A DNA stretch of 64,000 bases from Adiantum capillus-veneris (taxonomy: Eukaryota; Streptophyta; Polypodiopsida; Polypodiales; Pteridaceae). Shown here piece after piece: positions 45,868 to 56,099 of the stretch. The translations under genes were made by a program, and so were the position numbers. The stretch lies in the NCBI GenBank assembly GCA_014529385.2, contig CM043963.1:68599912-68663911 (forward strand). The letters are read 5' to 3'. The notes below the pieces were generated by a model. That model worked only from the letters and a program-made list of their open reading frames with translations, searched no databases and was not told the origin of the DNA. Within the stretch, counting starts at the first letter, position 1. Each line of letters opens with the position of its first letter.

Positions 45868-47174
45868 TGTCACGTGACACATCCCAACCCTATGTGTCCG
45901 TGGACAATCTACACCACAGCAGGGTTCAGTCAGTCCAATCAGTTTAGAATAGCAGTGATCTGGCACTTTTGTGAGTCTATTCGTAGACAGTGCATGCCCA
46001 GTCACTTAGCATAGATGCATATCCTCCGGTTGCACACAGCATGATCATCGGAATTCCCATCAGAATCCATTAGCATCAGTTAGGGGAATTTTCCAGTGCA
46101 TTTAGCCTATTTTCCTATTTATTGGGATTTTCACTTATTATTTTTAAGTGACTTTCCTACAAAAGTAGGTAGGGCAATTTTGCTAAGTTAATATATAAGC
46201 AAACCAAAGTTCACACTTTCTGGTAGAAGAGGCAGCAGGAGCTTCCCGCTCAACAGACAACTTCTCAGCAGTAACCCCCCGCAGTAGTAAACCCATTGCC
46301 ATCACCACCCCTCCCTTGGCGTTTCCTTCTCTAGCAGCAGAACCATTGCCTTGAAGCTTCTGTCTTCTAACGCTTGTTCCCCTTGCAGATCAGCCCCATC
46401 CTCAGTGTTCTCCCGCGACAGAATCACCTCAGGCCTTAGCGTTTTTGTCCCAGCAAGCTCAACGATTTTGCAGCATCTACTAACGTTGGATCTGTTGGTC
46501 AATTCAGCGTTTTTCTTCATTGCATTCAGCAGAGCAGACATCAACCTTGTAGCGTTTTCATCAGCAGATGCATAGCAGCCCTAGCGTTTCCTGTTTCCAG
46601 CCATTCGGCAGCAGAAGGTCATCAAATCACTAACGCTAGGACAGCAGGTCAGCGTTTTTGGTTTGCAGCCTAAAAACGCAGATTTTCAGCCATGACACAG
46701 TAGCAGATTCCCCCCAAGTTGGTTGCAGATGCTCCCCCATTTTCAGCCATAAAAACGCAGCCAAAACAGTCATTTTCAGCCACCGAAACAGTCCCCGAAT
46801 TCAGCGATTAGAAGATCTCAGATTTCAGCCATCAAGTCGTCGTCGTCACCACCGTCGTCGTCATCGGCATAGTCCCCTTGCATCAGTCCATTGCATTCGC
46901 ATTGTACACCTTTGTGCAATCAAAGTAGACCACTCTCGCCGACGAGAGTGGGGCCTTCGGAGGAGGGTTCTACAACCTCTCGGGTGTCGTATCTCTTCTC
47001 TCCTTCTCTCAGTCTCATTCACTTGCACGCACAATATCCACTCACTTTGTTCATGATCATAGCACTCTCCATAAGACGGAAAGCTCTCTCTTTCCCTAAG
47101 AACTAAAAGGAACCTTGAGCAATAAAGATCACTAATTTTGAAAAAATACAACATTCATTCCGCTGCACCTAACA
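45868..47174 (+). repeat. element B 5' LTR
   Basis: TGTCACGTGACACATCCC ... CGCTGCACCTAACA. A TATA-like ATATATAAG lies at 46191-46199. After it come a cluster of GCGTTTTT/AAAAACGC motifs (46315-46770) and GTCGTC repeats. Confidence 0.95.
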
Positions 47175-47175
47175 T

Positions 47176-47187
47176 TGGTATCAGAGC
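47176..47187 (+). promoter_or_regulatory. element B primer binding site
   Basis: Perfect TGGTATCAGAGC one base after the LTR. Confidence 0.95.
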
Positions 47188-47650
47188 TTTGGAAGTGTTT
47201 TGCATTACTCAAGGAAAGAACCACAAGAATTTTTTTGCTTGTTGCGATCGCACGAACCCAAGTTTACTTGGGCGTGGCGATTCCTAATTGTGTTTTGTTG
47301 AAGAGTGACAGGAATCCCAAGAAAGAAGAGCTTGTCCAACCTCCCCTTGTGTCTCTTTTCACTCATTGAGAGTGGACCGTGCACTTAGCGGCCGGCCAAT
47401 CGACGTGAGGTGGGAAAAAGCAACCTTGGTGTGAGCGCAAGGCCGCCCAGGGGTGCGCCCGCAGAAAGGAGTAGAACTCAGGTGAAGAGAAGAGCCTTCT
47501 CCAACGCGATTTGCAAGCGAAAGAGAACCTCAAGAACCCAAGATTCTCACAAATCAAGGACCTCAAGAACCTCATGACCCTCAAGAACCCAAGTTTCCTC
47601 GCAAGCTTAAGACCCCAAGATCATAGTGCATGGTCGTCACCCAAAGCGGC

Positions 47651-49106
47651 ATGGATACTTCGCATTCAGGTGATGAGCATGAGAGAGGCGACGAAGGATT
47701 CTCCTTACCAGGAGACTTTTCCAACCCTCCCCCTTCGCCATCTACGCCAAACCTTATGGAGGCAATGATGAAGCAGATGATGGCCATGATGGATAGATAG
47801 GAAGACAAGCGCCTTGCTTTAGAACGCGAGCGCGACGCAAGAAAAGAACTAAGAAAGGAAGAAGCGGCAACACGAAACGCGACATTGGAGGCCGATCGTG
47901 CCGCTCATAGATTGGCTTTGGAGACCGAGCGTGAAGCTCGTAGATTGGCTTTGGAGGCCGAGCGTGAAGCTCGACGAGAGCTACGCACTCAAGAATTGAT
48001 TGCCCAAGTCCTAGCCTCGAAGACCGAACCACCCAAAGATCGTGGGAGTTCGTCGAGTGGCGCAAGCCACGACGCGGATTCCAACCATCCAGTTACAGAA
48101 AAGTTGATTTTCAGTAAGTATGACGGTAAGATGGATGCTACAGTTATTCATTATTGGTTGCATCAATTAAATGCTTATTTTGCGACAACTAAGAAGACAA
48201 GCAATAGCAAAGTTTTGACGGCAGCCATGTACCTTGCCAGTGATGCCATTAATTGGTACCACGCATGGCAAGAGGCACAGCTAGCCGCGCACCTAGAGGC
48301 AGCCGACGATTTCACGCCTCTCTCTTTTAGTTGGGCTGATTTCCAAGACAAGCTCTAAGGCGCGGTTTATGCCACCTCAGTACCTCGCATGATTGAAGGA
48401 CGATTGGCGCGCTCTCAAGCAAAATGGTATGCCGGTTATGTCTTTTTCTAATTGTGTTTTGCAGCTAGGTACCCAACTACGCATGTTAGATGAAGAGCGC
48501 AAAGAGGCTTTTCTCTTTGGATTGGACGAGTATATCAAGTACGATGTCGAGGTACTTGATCCAATCGATCTCAACAAGGCGGTAGCAATTGCTCTCACAC
48601 AAGAGATGAAGCACAACAAGGGAAAGCCTAAGGAGAACAAGACTTCCACAAGTACCTCGCAGACTTCTCAGAATGGTACGAACAGTAAGAATGATAACTC
48701 TTCTAACCAATCTTCCAAGAGTCTCTCATCAAAGAATTCTTCCAATGAATCTAAGGGTAAGGCTAACACAACTGCTAAACCTAAGCTTACTCCGGATGAA
48801 AAAGTAGCACAAGGAATTGTAGGAAGATACATCACTTCGGAAGAACAAAGCACTTACTCTAAAGAAGGTCGTTGTTTTCTTTGTCACATTAAGGGTCACA
48901 TAAAACGAACATGTCCTAAGCTTGAATCGAATGAATCTAAAGAACCCACAGCACCCACTACATCTGTCAATGCAATGAATGATAACACGATTGTGCCCAA
49001 AGTTTCTCAGGACCCTCCCATTGATGATTCACTCATTAAATGTTATGGTCGTACGTCGGGCACCGTTTTGTCATATTGTTTGACCCAGGTAGTATGCATG
49101 ATGTGA
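47651..49106 (+). pseudogene. element B gag
   Basis: ATG at 47651 (MDTSHSGDEHERGDEGFSLP). An in-frame TAG at 47798 follows MMAMMDR. A charged helical repeat (LALETEREARRLALEAERE) leads to the gag core (EKLIFSKYDGKMDATVI, AMYLASDAINWYHAWQ, FSWADFQDKL). A frameshift at about 48358 and a TGA near 48391 precede DDWRALKQNGMPVMSFS, LFGLDEYIKYDVEVL, a Ser/Asn/Lys-rich linker and the zinc knuckle CFLCHIKGHIKRTC near 48870-48915. The gag would package RNA into particles. This copy has three breaks but is otherwise complete. Confidence 0.88.
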
Positions 49107-49516
49107 TCAACCCCTCTCTTGTTGAGAGAGCCTGCCTCGAAGTTAGTCCGAGATCTCCTATCGAGGTCTTTGGCTTTCGTCCTGGTATGGACGCTCTCAT
49201 CACGAAGGAGTGCCTTGATGTGTTGTTTGCAATTCAACAGATTGCCTTCACTAGAAGATTTGTTGTTTCTCCTCTCTCAGGATGTGACATGATTTTAGGC
49301 ATGAAATGGTTTCGTGAAATAAACCCTCTCGTTGATTGGGAGGCTAGCACTTTAACTCTCAATGCCAAAAGTGATTCTCCTACTGCCTTGCATGGAATGG
49401 ACACTGCTCCTTCTCCATCTCTCATTGCTAATATGCAGGACAAGGTCGAAAGAATTCGGGATAAGGAGATTCTCTCAATCTCTTTTTCTCCACAGCATGA
49501 CACAGGATTTGCATGA
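49040..49516 (+). pseudogene. element B aspartic protease-like region
   Basis: In a frame one step off gag: HRFVILFDPGSMHDVINPSL, then CDMILGMKWFREINPLVDWE and STLTL. The second block is the characteristic C-terminal signature of gypsy retropepsins. The active site reads D-P-G-S instead of D-S/T-G. The frame change between gag and protease may be a mutation or part of expression; one copy cannot tell. Confidence 0.75.
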
Positions 49517-49517
49517 T

Positions 49518-50612
49518 TATGAGAAGCATGATGATTTGCATGATCAAGATGTGATTTCTCACAAGCATGATGATTTGCATGATCAAGATGTGATTTCTCA
49601 CAAGCATGATGAATTGCATGAACACGATGTGATTGTTCACAAGGATGATGTGTAAGTGAATGTTTTTCCTAGCGAAACTAACCTCGCAGATTCGATCAAT
49701 CACGAAGATCAGATCTTGGCTTTCGAGTCGAGGTCCAAAGAAACCCCACAGGACGATTCGATCATTCAGGATGAACCAATCTTGGCTCTCGAGCCTAGGT
49801 CCACAAAACCCCTTCAAGAAGAAGCGATCTTGGCTATCGAGCCTAGGTCCAAAGAACCATCACAAGAAGTATTATGTGTTCGCATGATTGATACGCACGC
49901 ATTGTTCAAGTGTTTCATTCGTGAAGGTTTCCTGTATTTTAGTCAACAACGTTATGTGATCCCTTTTCCTAGGCATGACATATTGTATGTTGAGCACGTT
50001 TCTCTCATGGATGAGCACGAATGTATGCGGATTCTTCATGAAAAGTTGACAAGTCTGTATGTCAAGAAGTCACATTCTATGTCTCTTCCTTGGCATGACA
50101 CAGTTGTAGAAAGAGCACATGATTGTATGAGCACCAAGCATGGGCATTTCCATTGTGATTTGCCACAGTTGATTGGTTTCGATCAAACAGAAAAGATTCA
50201 ACCTCATTGTTTGCATGTGTTTGATGAATGGTTTGTCAGTCCGTCTCTATATTCATCTACATTGCATGCACAATCTGTAGAGAAGACAAGATTTTTTTCC
50301 TTCACTTTACATGGAATGGGTATGTTCATGGTTTTGTGTTGGAGATGGTTTCAGGAATTTTCAACCATGGAGATTCTTGAAGACGAAAGAAGCAGGACTC
50401 TAAACGAAGTTGAAGCAAGAAAGAAGATTCTGAAGACTTTGTGTCGCTTTCGGCGCGGCCCAAAGAAGCAAGCGTTGCAGACCTTTATGAAGTTCAAGTA
50501 CCGCACGACCCACACATCAGAGTGGGCCGGCAAAGAGTCCCTTCCAAGATTCCGGATGCTGTTGGCGATCTCCCTCGACGCCATACAGTTCGGTACCAGT
50601 ACCTCACTTTGA
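49518..50612 (+). CDS. element B unknown ORF in place of RT/integrase
   Basis: About 360 codons in one frame, with a single TAA at 49653-49655. It starts with His/Asp-rich 13-residue repeats. Three looser units follow (ILAFESRSKE, ILALEPRSTK, ILAIEPRSKE). A more globular part has EVLCVRMIDTHALFKCFIRE, YVIPFPRHDILYVEHVSL, SMSLPWHDTVVERAHDCM, one hydrophobic stretch (FTLHGMGMFMVLCWRWF) and a basic C-terminus ending at 50612, where the polypurine tract begins. I recognise no reverse transcriptase, integrase or other domain. Its position matches where some plant LTR elements carry an extra 3' ORF. Function unknown. Confidence 0.6.
49527..49643 (+). repeat. 39-bp coding repeat x3 in element B
   Basis: Three tandem 39-bp units encode HDDLHDQDVISHK, HDDLHDQDVISHK and HDELHEHDVIVHK. 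The period is a multiple of three and the changes are conservative. Confidence 0.9.
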
Positions 50613-50623
50613 AAAGGAGGGGC

Positions 50624-51928
50624 TGTCACGTGACACATCCCAACCCTATGTGTCCGTGGACAATCTACACCACAGCAGGGTTCAATCAGTCCGATCAGTT
50701 TAGAATAGCAGTGATCTGGAACTTTTGTGAGTCTATTCGTAGACCGTGCATGCCTAGTCACTTAGCATAGATACATATCCTCCGGTTGCACACAGGATGA
50801 TCATCGGAATTCCCATCAGAATCCATTAGCATCAATTAGGGGAATTTTCCAGTGCATTTAGCCTATTTTCCTATTTATTGGGATTTTCACTTATTATTTT
50901 TAAGTGACTTTCCTACAAAAGTAGGTAGGGCAATTTTGCTAAGTTAATATATAAGCAAACCAAAGTTCACACTTTCTGGCAGAAGAGGCAGCAGGAGCTT
51001 CCCGCTCAACAGGCAACTTCTCAGCAGTACCCCCCGCAGCAGTAGACCCATCGCCATCACCACCCCTCCCTTGGCGTTTCCTTCTCTAGCAGCAGAACCA
51101 TTGCCTAGAAGCTTCTCTCTTTTAGCGCTTGTTCCCCTTTGGATCACCCCCATCCTCGGTGTTCTCCCGCGACAGAATCACCTCAGGCCTTAGCGTTTTT
51201 GTCCCAGCAAGCTCAACGATTTTGCAGCATCTACTAACGCTGGATCTGCTGGTCAATTCAGCGTTTTTCTTCATTGCATTCAACAGAGCAGACATCAACC
51301 TTGTAGCGTTTTCATCAGGAGATGCATAGCAGCCCTAGCGTTTCCTGTTTCCAGCCATTCGGCAGCAGAAGGTCATCAAATCGCTAACGCTAGGACAGCA
51401 GGTCAGCGTTTTTGGTTTGCAGCCTAAAAACGCAGATTTTCAGCCATGACGCAGTAGCAGATTCCCCCCAAGTTGGTTGCAAATGCTCCCCCATTTTCAG
51501 CCATAAAAACGCAGCCAAAATAGTCATTTTCAGCCATCGAAACAGTCCCCGAATTCAGCGATTAGAAGATCTCAGATTTCAGCCATCAAGTCGTCGTCGT
51601 CACCACCGTCGTCGTCATCGGCATAATCCCATTGCATCAATCCATTGCATTCGCATTGTACACCTTTGTGCAATCAAAGTAGACCACTCTCGCCGACAAG
51701 AGTGGGGCCTTCGGAGGAGGGTTTTACAACCTCTCGGGTGTCGTATCTCTTCTCTCTCCTTCTCTCAGTCTCATTCACTTGCACGCACAATATCCACTCA
51801 CTTTGTTCGTGATCATAGCACTCTCCATAAGACGGAAAGCTCTCTTTCCCTAAGAACTAAAAGGAACCTTGAGAAATAAAGATCACTAATCTTGAGAAAA
51901 TACAACATTCATTCCGCTGCACCTTACA
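50624..51928 (+). repeat. element B 3' LTR
   Basis: 1305 bp, same ends as the 5' LTR except ACCTTACA instead of ACCTAACA. Confidence 0.95.
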
Positions 51929-51933
51929 TATCA

Positions 51934-52195
51934 TAACTAACTAAGTTGTATGCACGTCCTGCAGACAGGGTCACAAAGGTGCCAAATCAGTTCCTAGGTT
52001 GTCCTAAGCCCTAGAAGACATAAGTAGCTTGTCTACATACATAAGGCTATATGCATGTGACAGAGGGGGATTGCAGCACATGGCTTACAGAGTTCTTTCA
52101 AAGATGCACCCCCTATACTTGCCTCCCTTGGCATGGAGTCACCGTGGCACGAGCAGAGAGCCTCAGAGCTAGCCGGAGAGAGTGGGTGCCAGGAT
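51934..52195. other. intron DNA right of element B
   Basis: Continues the unique flank seen before 45863. No feature recognised. Confidence 0.4.
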
Positions 52196-52546
52196 TTCCA
52201 ATGGCCAAACTACATCATAGGGAGGTGGCAGCGATCAAATCTCAACACTGACAATCAGAGCTGATCCAGGCATATTTATCATGGAGTTGTACACCCCCAT
52301 CCTTTTTGTACACCCCGTTTTTGATTACAGATGGCTGCATATTGTCTTGTACATACCTGACATGCATTGCCATTAGTGGCAAAGCTCCATCCAGTCCCCC
52401 TTATATCCCGTCTTGTTTCAGATCCAAGCTTCCCTAGCTAGTAGTTCTTTATGATTTATCTTTTCAGTTTATTTTCACTTTTGCGATACATAGGACATTC
52501 ATTTGTCTCAAAGGCCGACTTCCACCTTCCGTAAACCTTAATACAG

Positions 52547-52644
<98 letters not shown>

Positions 52645-53041
52645 GGAGAGAAAGGATTCCAAAATTCTGCATGCCGAAACTATATCATAGAGAGATGGCC
52701 GCGATCAAATCCTGGTATCTCTATGCTAATCCCTACAGATTCATTAGGGAACCCCATCTCTGTTGTACACTTTCTTGCAAACCCCCCCATTGATACTCGA
52801 TGGAGATGGTTTTGCATATCCTAATTGTATACCCAACACATATAGGCATGCATTGCTACTAGGGATAGAGCTCCATCCAGGCCCATTTTACCCATCATGA
52901 TTGTACCTCACTACAGTTCGAGCTCCTAGCTTCTCTAGCTAGTAATTTAGGATTTTTTTCTCAATCCATCTTCACTTTTGCGATACCAACATTGTAAATG
53001 AATTTGTCTTAAAGGCCAATTTCGGCCTTCCTAAGACGTAA

Positions 53042-53133
<92 letters not shown>
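52196..53133. repeat. old tandem duplication, two ~470-bp units each ending in (CT)n
   Basis: Unit 1 (about 52196-52643) and unit 2 (about 52651-53133) share, in order, AAACTAYATCATAG, GCGATCAAATC, TTGTACAC, GGCATGCATTGC-like text, AGCTCCATCCAG, TTCACTTTTGCGATAC and AAAGGCC, and each ends in 80-90 bp of CT dinucleotides. Divergence is substantial. Confidence 0.8.
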
Positions 53134-53140
<7 letters not shown>

Positions 53141-53183
53141 TACACACAAGCATGCAAACAAGCAGACCAAGTTTCGCAAGTAC

Positions 53184-53374
53184 CTTGAAGTATTTCATCA
53201 CTCGACATGCTCAGTGAAATGCTGACATCACTTGCCCTTGAACGAAATGAGGATAATCCAGACCCTGCTGCATCCTTGACAGAGTGCAGTGTATTCCCTC
53301 GTACAACCATCACGCTACAGAAGTCTGGCGCATGTTTGGCTACATAAGCTGAGATGCTTTTTGCCCTCAGAACT
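53184..53374 (-). CDS. USP-domain exon of the U-box kinase gene
   Basis: Minus-strand exon bounded by TTTCAG| and |GTACTT. It encodes VLRAKSISAYVAKHAPDFC, SVMVVRGNTLHSV and a Ser-rich tail ending DEILQ. This is the C-terminal part of the universal stress protein domain that precedes the kinase in USP-kinase-U-box proteins. It ends with one base (G) of a split codon, and the exon at 37147 supplies AT, giving GAT (Asp) and continuing QLITEEGFLVGED in frame. Joining is therefore phase-consistent across a 16-kb intron. The preceding USP exons were not found up to 64000. Confidence 0.8.
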
Positions 53375-53497
53375 CTGAAAGCCATGACAAGCACCTCAAT
53401 AATTCACTAAAGTTCTTGTGGCGCATGAACGTATGTATGCATACTACATGAATAAGATGTTACGATGATTGTCTGACTCGCAGCAAAGTAAGAAACT

Positions 53498-53880
53498 CTA
53501 TACAGTATGTGCAGGTAAACAAAATTTAGGAAATACCTGGTCCCTGCATAGCAGGTCGCTCAGGGCGTCTCTAGGATGGGATCTTAGCTGCCCACTTCCA
53601 CAAAAATGTTGGGCGCGAAGGAAGCCATATCCAGAAAGTACCGTTGGCAACAGTTGAGGGAAGAAAAGGGCTCTAGGAGGCATCCAGACGGAGGGAGACG
53701 AGGCGACGGGCACCAGCTGTGGCGCCATGGTTGAACAGCCAGCGGCGAGGGGAAGCATTGCTGTCGGCAGCACAGCCACAGCGGGAGAACGACGCTCCTC
53801 GCACCTGCGCCGACCAAAATGTGATCGGTCGAGGTCATTGGTCGGAGTGGCAAAGCGCACATGATACGACCGTGTGCACA
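53498..53880 (-). other. GC-rich block, possible 5' exon or promoter region
   Basis: Much richer in G+C and CpG than its surroundings, open in one minus frame for 127 codons, and ending in a donor-like ACCAG|GTATTT. In the frame needed to splice in phase to the USP exon it contains stops, so it is not coding for the missing USP part. It could be an untranslated first exon or promoter. Confidence 0.3.
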
Positions 53881-54830
53881 CTTTTGACTTGACTTGGCTA
53901 ACGATCGGTCAAAGGGGCTAGTTCTTATAAGGGAAAATTACCGAAATACCCCTCTAATTGGTGGAAATTCCCAAAATATCCTTGTAACTATTTTGGTTGG
54001 ATTATTCAAGCTTATCAGTTCTGTTTTTGAGTGCTTAGCATGTAATTTGTCACAAATTACCTCGCGAAAAAGGACAGTTATATCTAAATAATGAAGCATT
54101 CATCTCCAAAGCCTACATAACCAACTCAAATTCTAGTTTTAGTATCTTGTACTGATAGACAATCAGTCTTCTTATGAAGGGTATAAATTTTTTTATCTTT
54201 GGAGAAATTTAATCTCTCAACCAAGGGTACTTTGGGAATTTTGGAAAATTGAGGGGCATTTTGGGAATTTATGACAAAATATATGGGGGTATTTTGAGAA
54301 TTTTTGAAATTTGAAGGGTGTTTGAGAAATTTCCACAAATTAGAGGGGTATTTTGGTAATTTTCCCTTCTTATAAACTCACTTCATAACGGCTCCATCCA
54401 ATATTTTTGACAATCGTGCATAAGTATAAAATACTATTATTTGAAGGTTAGAAAAGGAACATAAGCCCATTGTCCGGATGATCCACCACACCATGTGCAC
54501 ACATTATCCAGTAATTAGCACATAGAATATTCTCCCAGAGAAAAGGTCCCGTTTTGATCGAGAAGTGGTGAGATTTGATTTGTGGAGGTCAATGTTGCAA
54601 TGTGTGTGCATACTTTTGATTTGCCACCGGACTTGGCTAGTGATTGGTCAGAGGGGCATGTTCCCCATAAACTCACTTCTGAACAACTCCATCCGATTTA
54701 TTGACAATGGTGCATAAGCATAAACTACTATTGTATAAAGGTTAAAAAAGAACATGAGCTTGTCGGTCAACGCACCATGTGCACACGATATCTAGTGATT
54801 AGCACATATGTGCTCCCAGAGAAAAGGTCC
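53822..54830. repeat. host tandem duplication interrupted by a MITE
   Basis: TGCACACTTTTGACTTG ... ACTTGGCTA ... CGGTCAAAGGGGC, then (after the MITE) AAACTCACTTCATAACGGC to CCCAGAGAAAAGGTCC. The same order recurs at about 54598-54830 without the MITE. Confidence 0.8.
53931..54366. mobile_element. Mutator-type MITE
   Basis: 436 bp with inverted ends of about 45 bp (GGGAAAATTACC...ACCCCTCTAATT at both ends) and a perfect 9-bp target duplication TTCTTATAA (53922-53930 and 54367-54375). Length of duplication and TIR fit Mutator-like elements. The right half contains further degenerate copies of the end motif. No coding capacity. The uninterrupted sister copy at about 54660 shows the empty site. 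Confidence 0.88.
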
Positions 54831-55738
54831 TACGGGTAAGCACATGTCTTCAAGTCTTGACAACCTCTGTAATAACAAGGTGAGGTTGATTATCTTTAAG
54901 CTACTTTAATCAAGAATAGCATGGGGATGGCTAGGGTATGTTGCTCTTGAAGATTGTGTACTATCGATGTCTAGTCTACTTCCTCCTCAAGCTGCCTTTT
55001 TCTTGAGAGGCAAATCCTCTCCCTCTTAATGTGTTTGAAGGGGGGGGAGTGCCAACTTTGGGATGTCTAGTCTACTTCCTCCTCAAGTTGTTATTTTCCT
55101 TGAGAGGCAACTCCTCTCCCTCTTAACGTGTTTGAAAGGGGGGGAGTGCCGACTTATGCCACTTTGGATGCACTAGTTAATGGTGTAGTTCAGCACACCG
55201 TGGACACTCGGGCGACTAGAGCCCTCTCTCAACTAAATGTTGTGGGAATTCAAAGGATTCCAAGTTAGCCTGATCCCATAGTCAAGCATGGTCCCTAGAA
55301 TCGACCATCTTAAAACCTCCTCTCAAATAGGAGGTGCCAACATGTAGGGTCAAGTCTCAACAAGCACTCACCATCCAATTGAAGGTGAAATCCTTCGTCC
55401 CCCTCTGACGTTTGTAGAGGTGAAAGGTAGGGGCATCTCTCTTAACCCTACTCTAATTCAACACAATATTTGGCATGCATCTAATATTGAATGTCAAGAA
55501 TAAGGTGGAAAATAAGAAGGAAGGTAACCTTCAACATTCATCTTCATGCATCCATTGAAATTGACTCGTGATCGTCATTTGTATGGTATGTGTGTGCCAC
55601 CACATGACAATAGTTTATGTTCATTGTTGTGTCGTGGCATGCACATACCATAAAAATATTTTATGAGTCGATCTCACCGTTGGTCTTATTCTTGAACATG
55701 CATTTGATGCTTTTATTTCTCAGAATGAGGGCAATAAC
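54831..55738. other. unassigned DNA
   Basis: No gene recognised. Contains the ~98-bp direct duplication at 54968-55150. Confidence 0.45.
54968..55150. repeat. tandem duplication, ~98-bp unit
   Basis: GATGTCTAGTCTACTTCCTC to GGGGGGGAGTGCC occurs twice in tandem with small differences. Confidence 0.85.

Positions 55739-55826
<88 letters not shown>
55739..55826. repeat. (GA)n microsatellite
   Basis: About 86 bp of GA dinucleotides. Confidence 0.97.
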
Positions 55827-55827
<1 letters not shown>

Positions 55828-56021
55828 AACTCTACCCCTAGCATAAAATGAGATTTGTACAAATGAGAGACAATGGCCGTGCTTATATATGATAGTAGGT
55901 GTATCGAGTTTACTACTGATAATAATACAAATTAATAACCTTTGACTAAGGCTAAAATCCAATGTAGGGCATAAATGTGCACCAAGTGTGCACCCATCTA
56001 GAGATGACACAATCTCCAACA
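55827..56021 (-). repeat. C4 3' LTR (left limit uncertain)
   Basis: On the minus strand TGTTGGAGATTGTGTC starts right after a polypurine tract AAGAGAGGAGG (56022-56032). The far end is not defined and may merge with the GA tract. Confidence 0.5.
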
Positions 56022-56099
56022 CCTCCTCTCTTCAGCGCCAGATGGCTGGTCCGACGCCAATTCACTGCAGAAGATAATCAAGACTAGGTCGAGGTAGAG

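Larger units (their letters stand above)
45868..51928 (+). mobile_element. element B, complete non-autonomous Ty3-like LTR retrotransposon
   Basis: 6061 bp with LTRs of 1307 and 1305 bp (45868-47174 and 50624-51928), a perfect duplication TATCA (45863-45867 and 51929-51933), a primer site TGGTATCAGAGC (47176-47187) and a polypurine tract AAAAGGAGGGGC (50612-50623). Internally it encodes gag, a degenerate gypsy-type protease region, and then a repeat-rich ORF of unknown function. There is no reverse transcriptase, RNase H or integrase. The first 190 bases of the LTRs differ at about seven places and the rest looks closer, so it is relatively young. Replication would need enzymes from a partner element. 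Confidence 0.95.

Noticed and set aside
49428-49817. 129-codon minus-strand ORF
   Set aside because: Antisense of the element B repeats; its regular pattern comes from the 39-bp repeat.
53498-53880. Coding first exon supplying the missing USP N-terminus
   Set aside because: The open frame ends in phase 0 while the USP exon needs two leading bases. The correct frame has stops, and no USP beta-strand motifs are visible.
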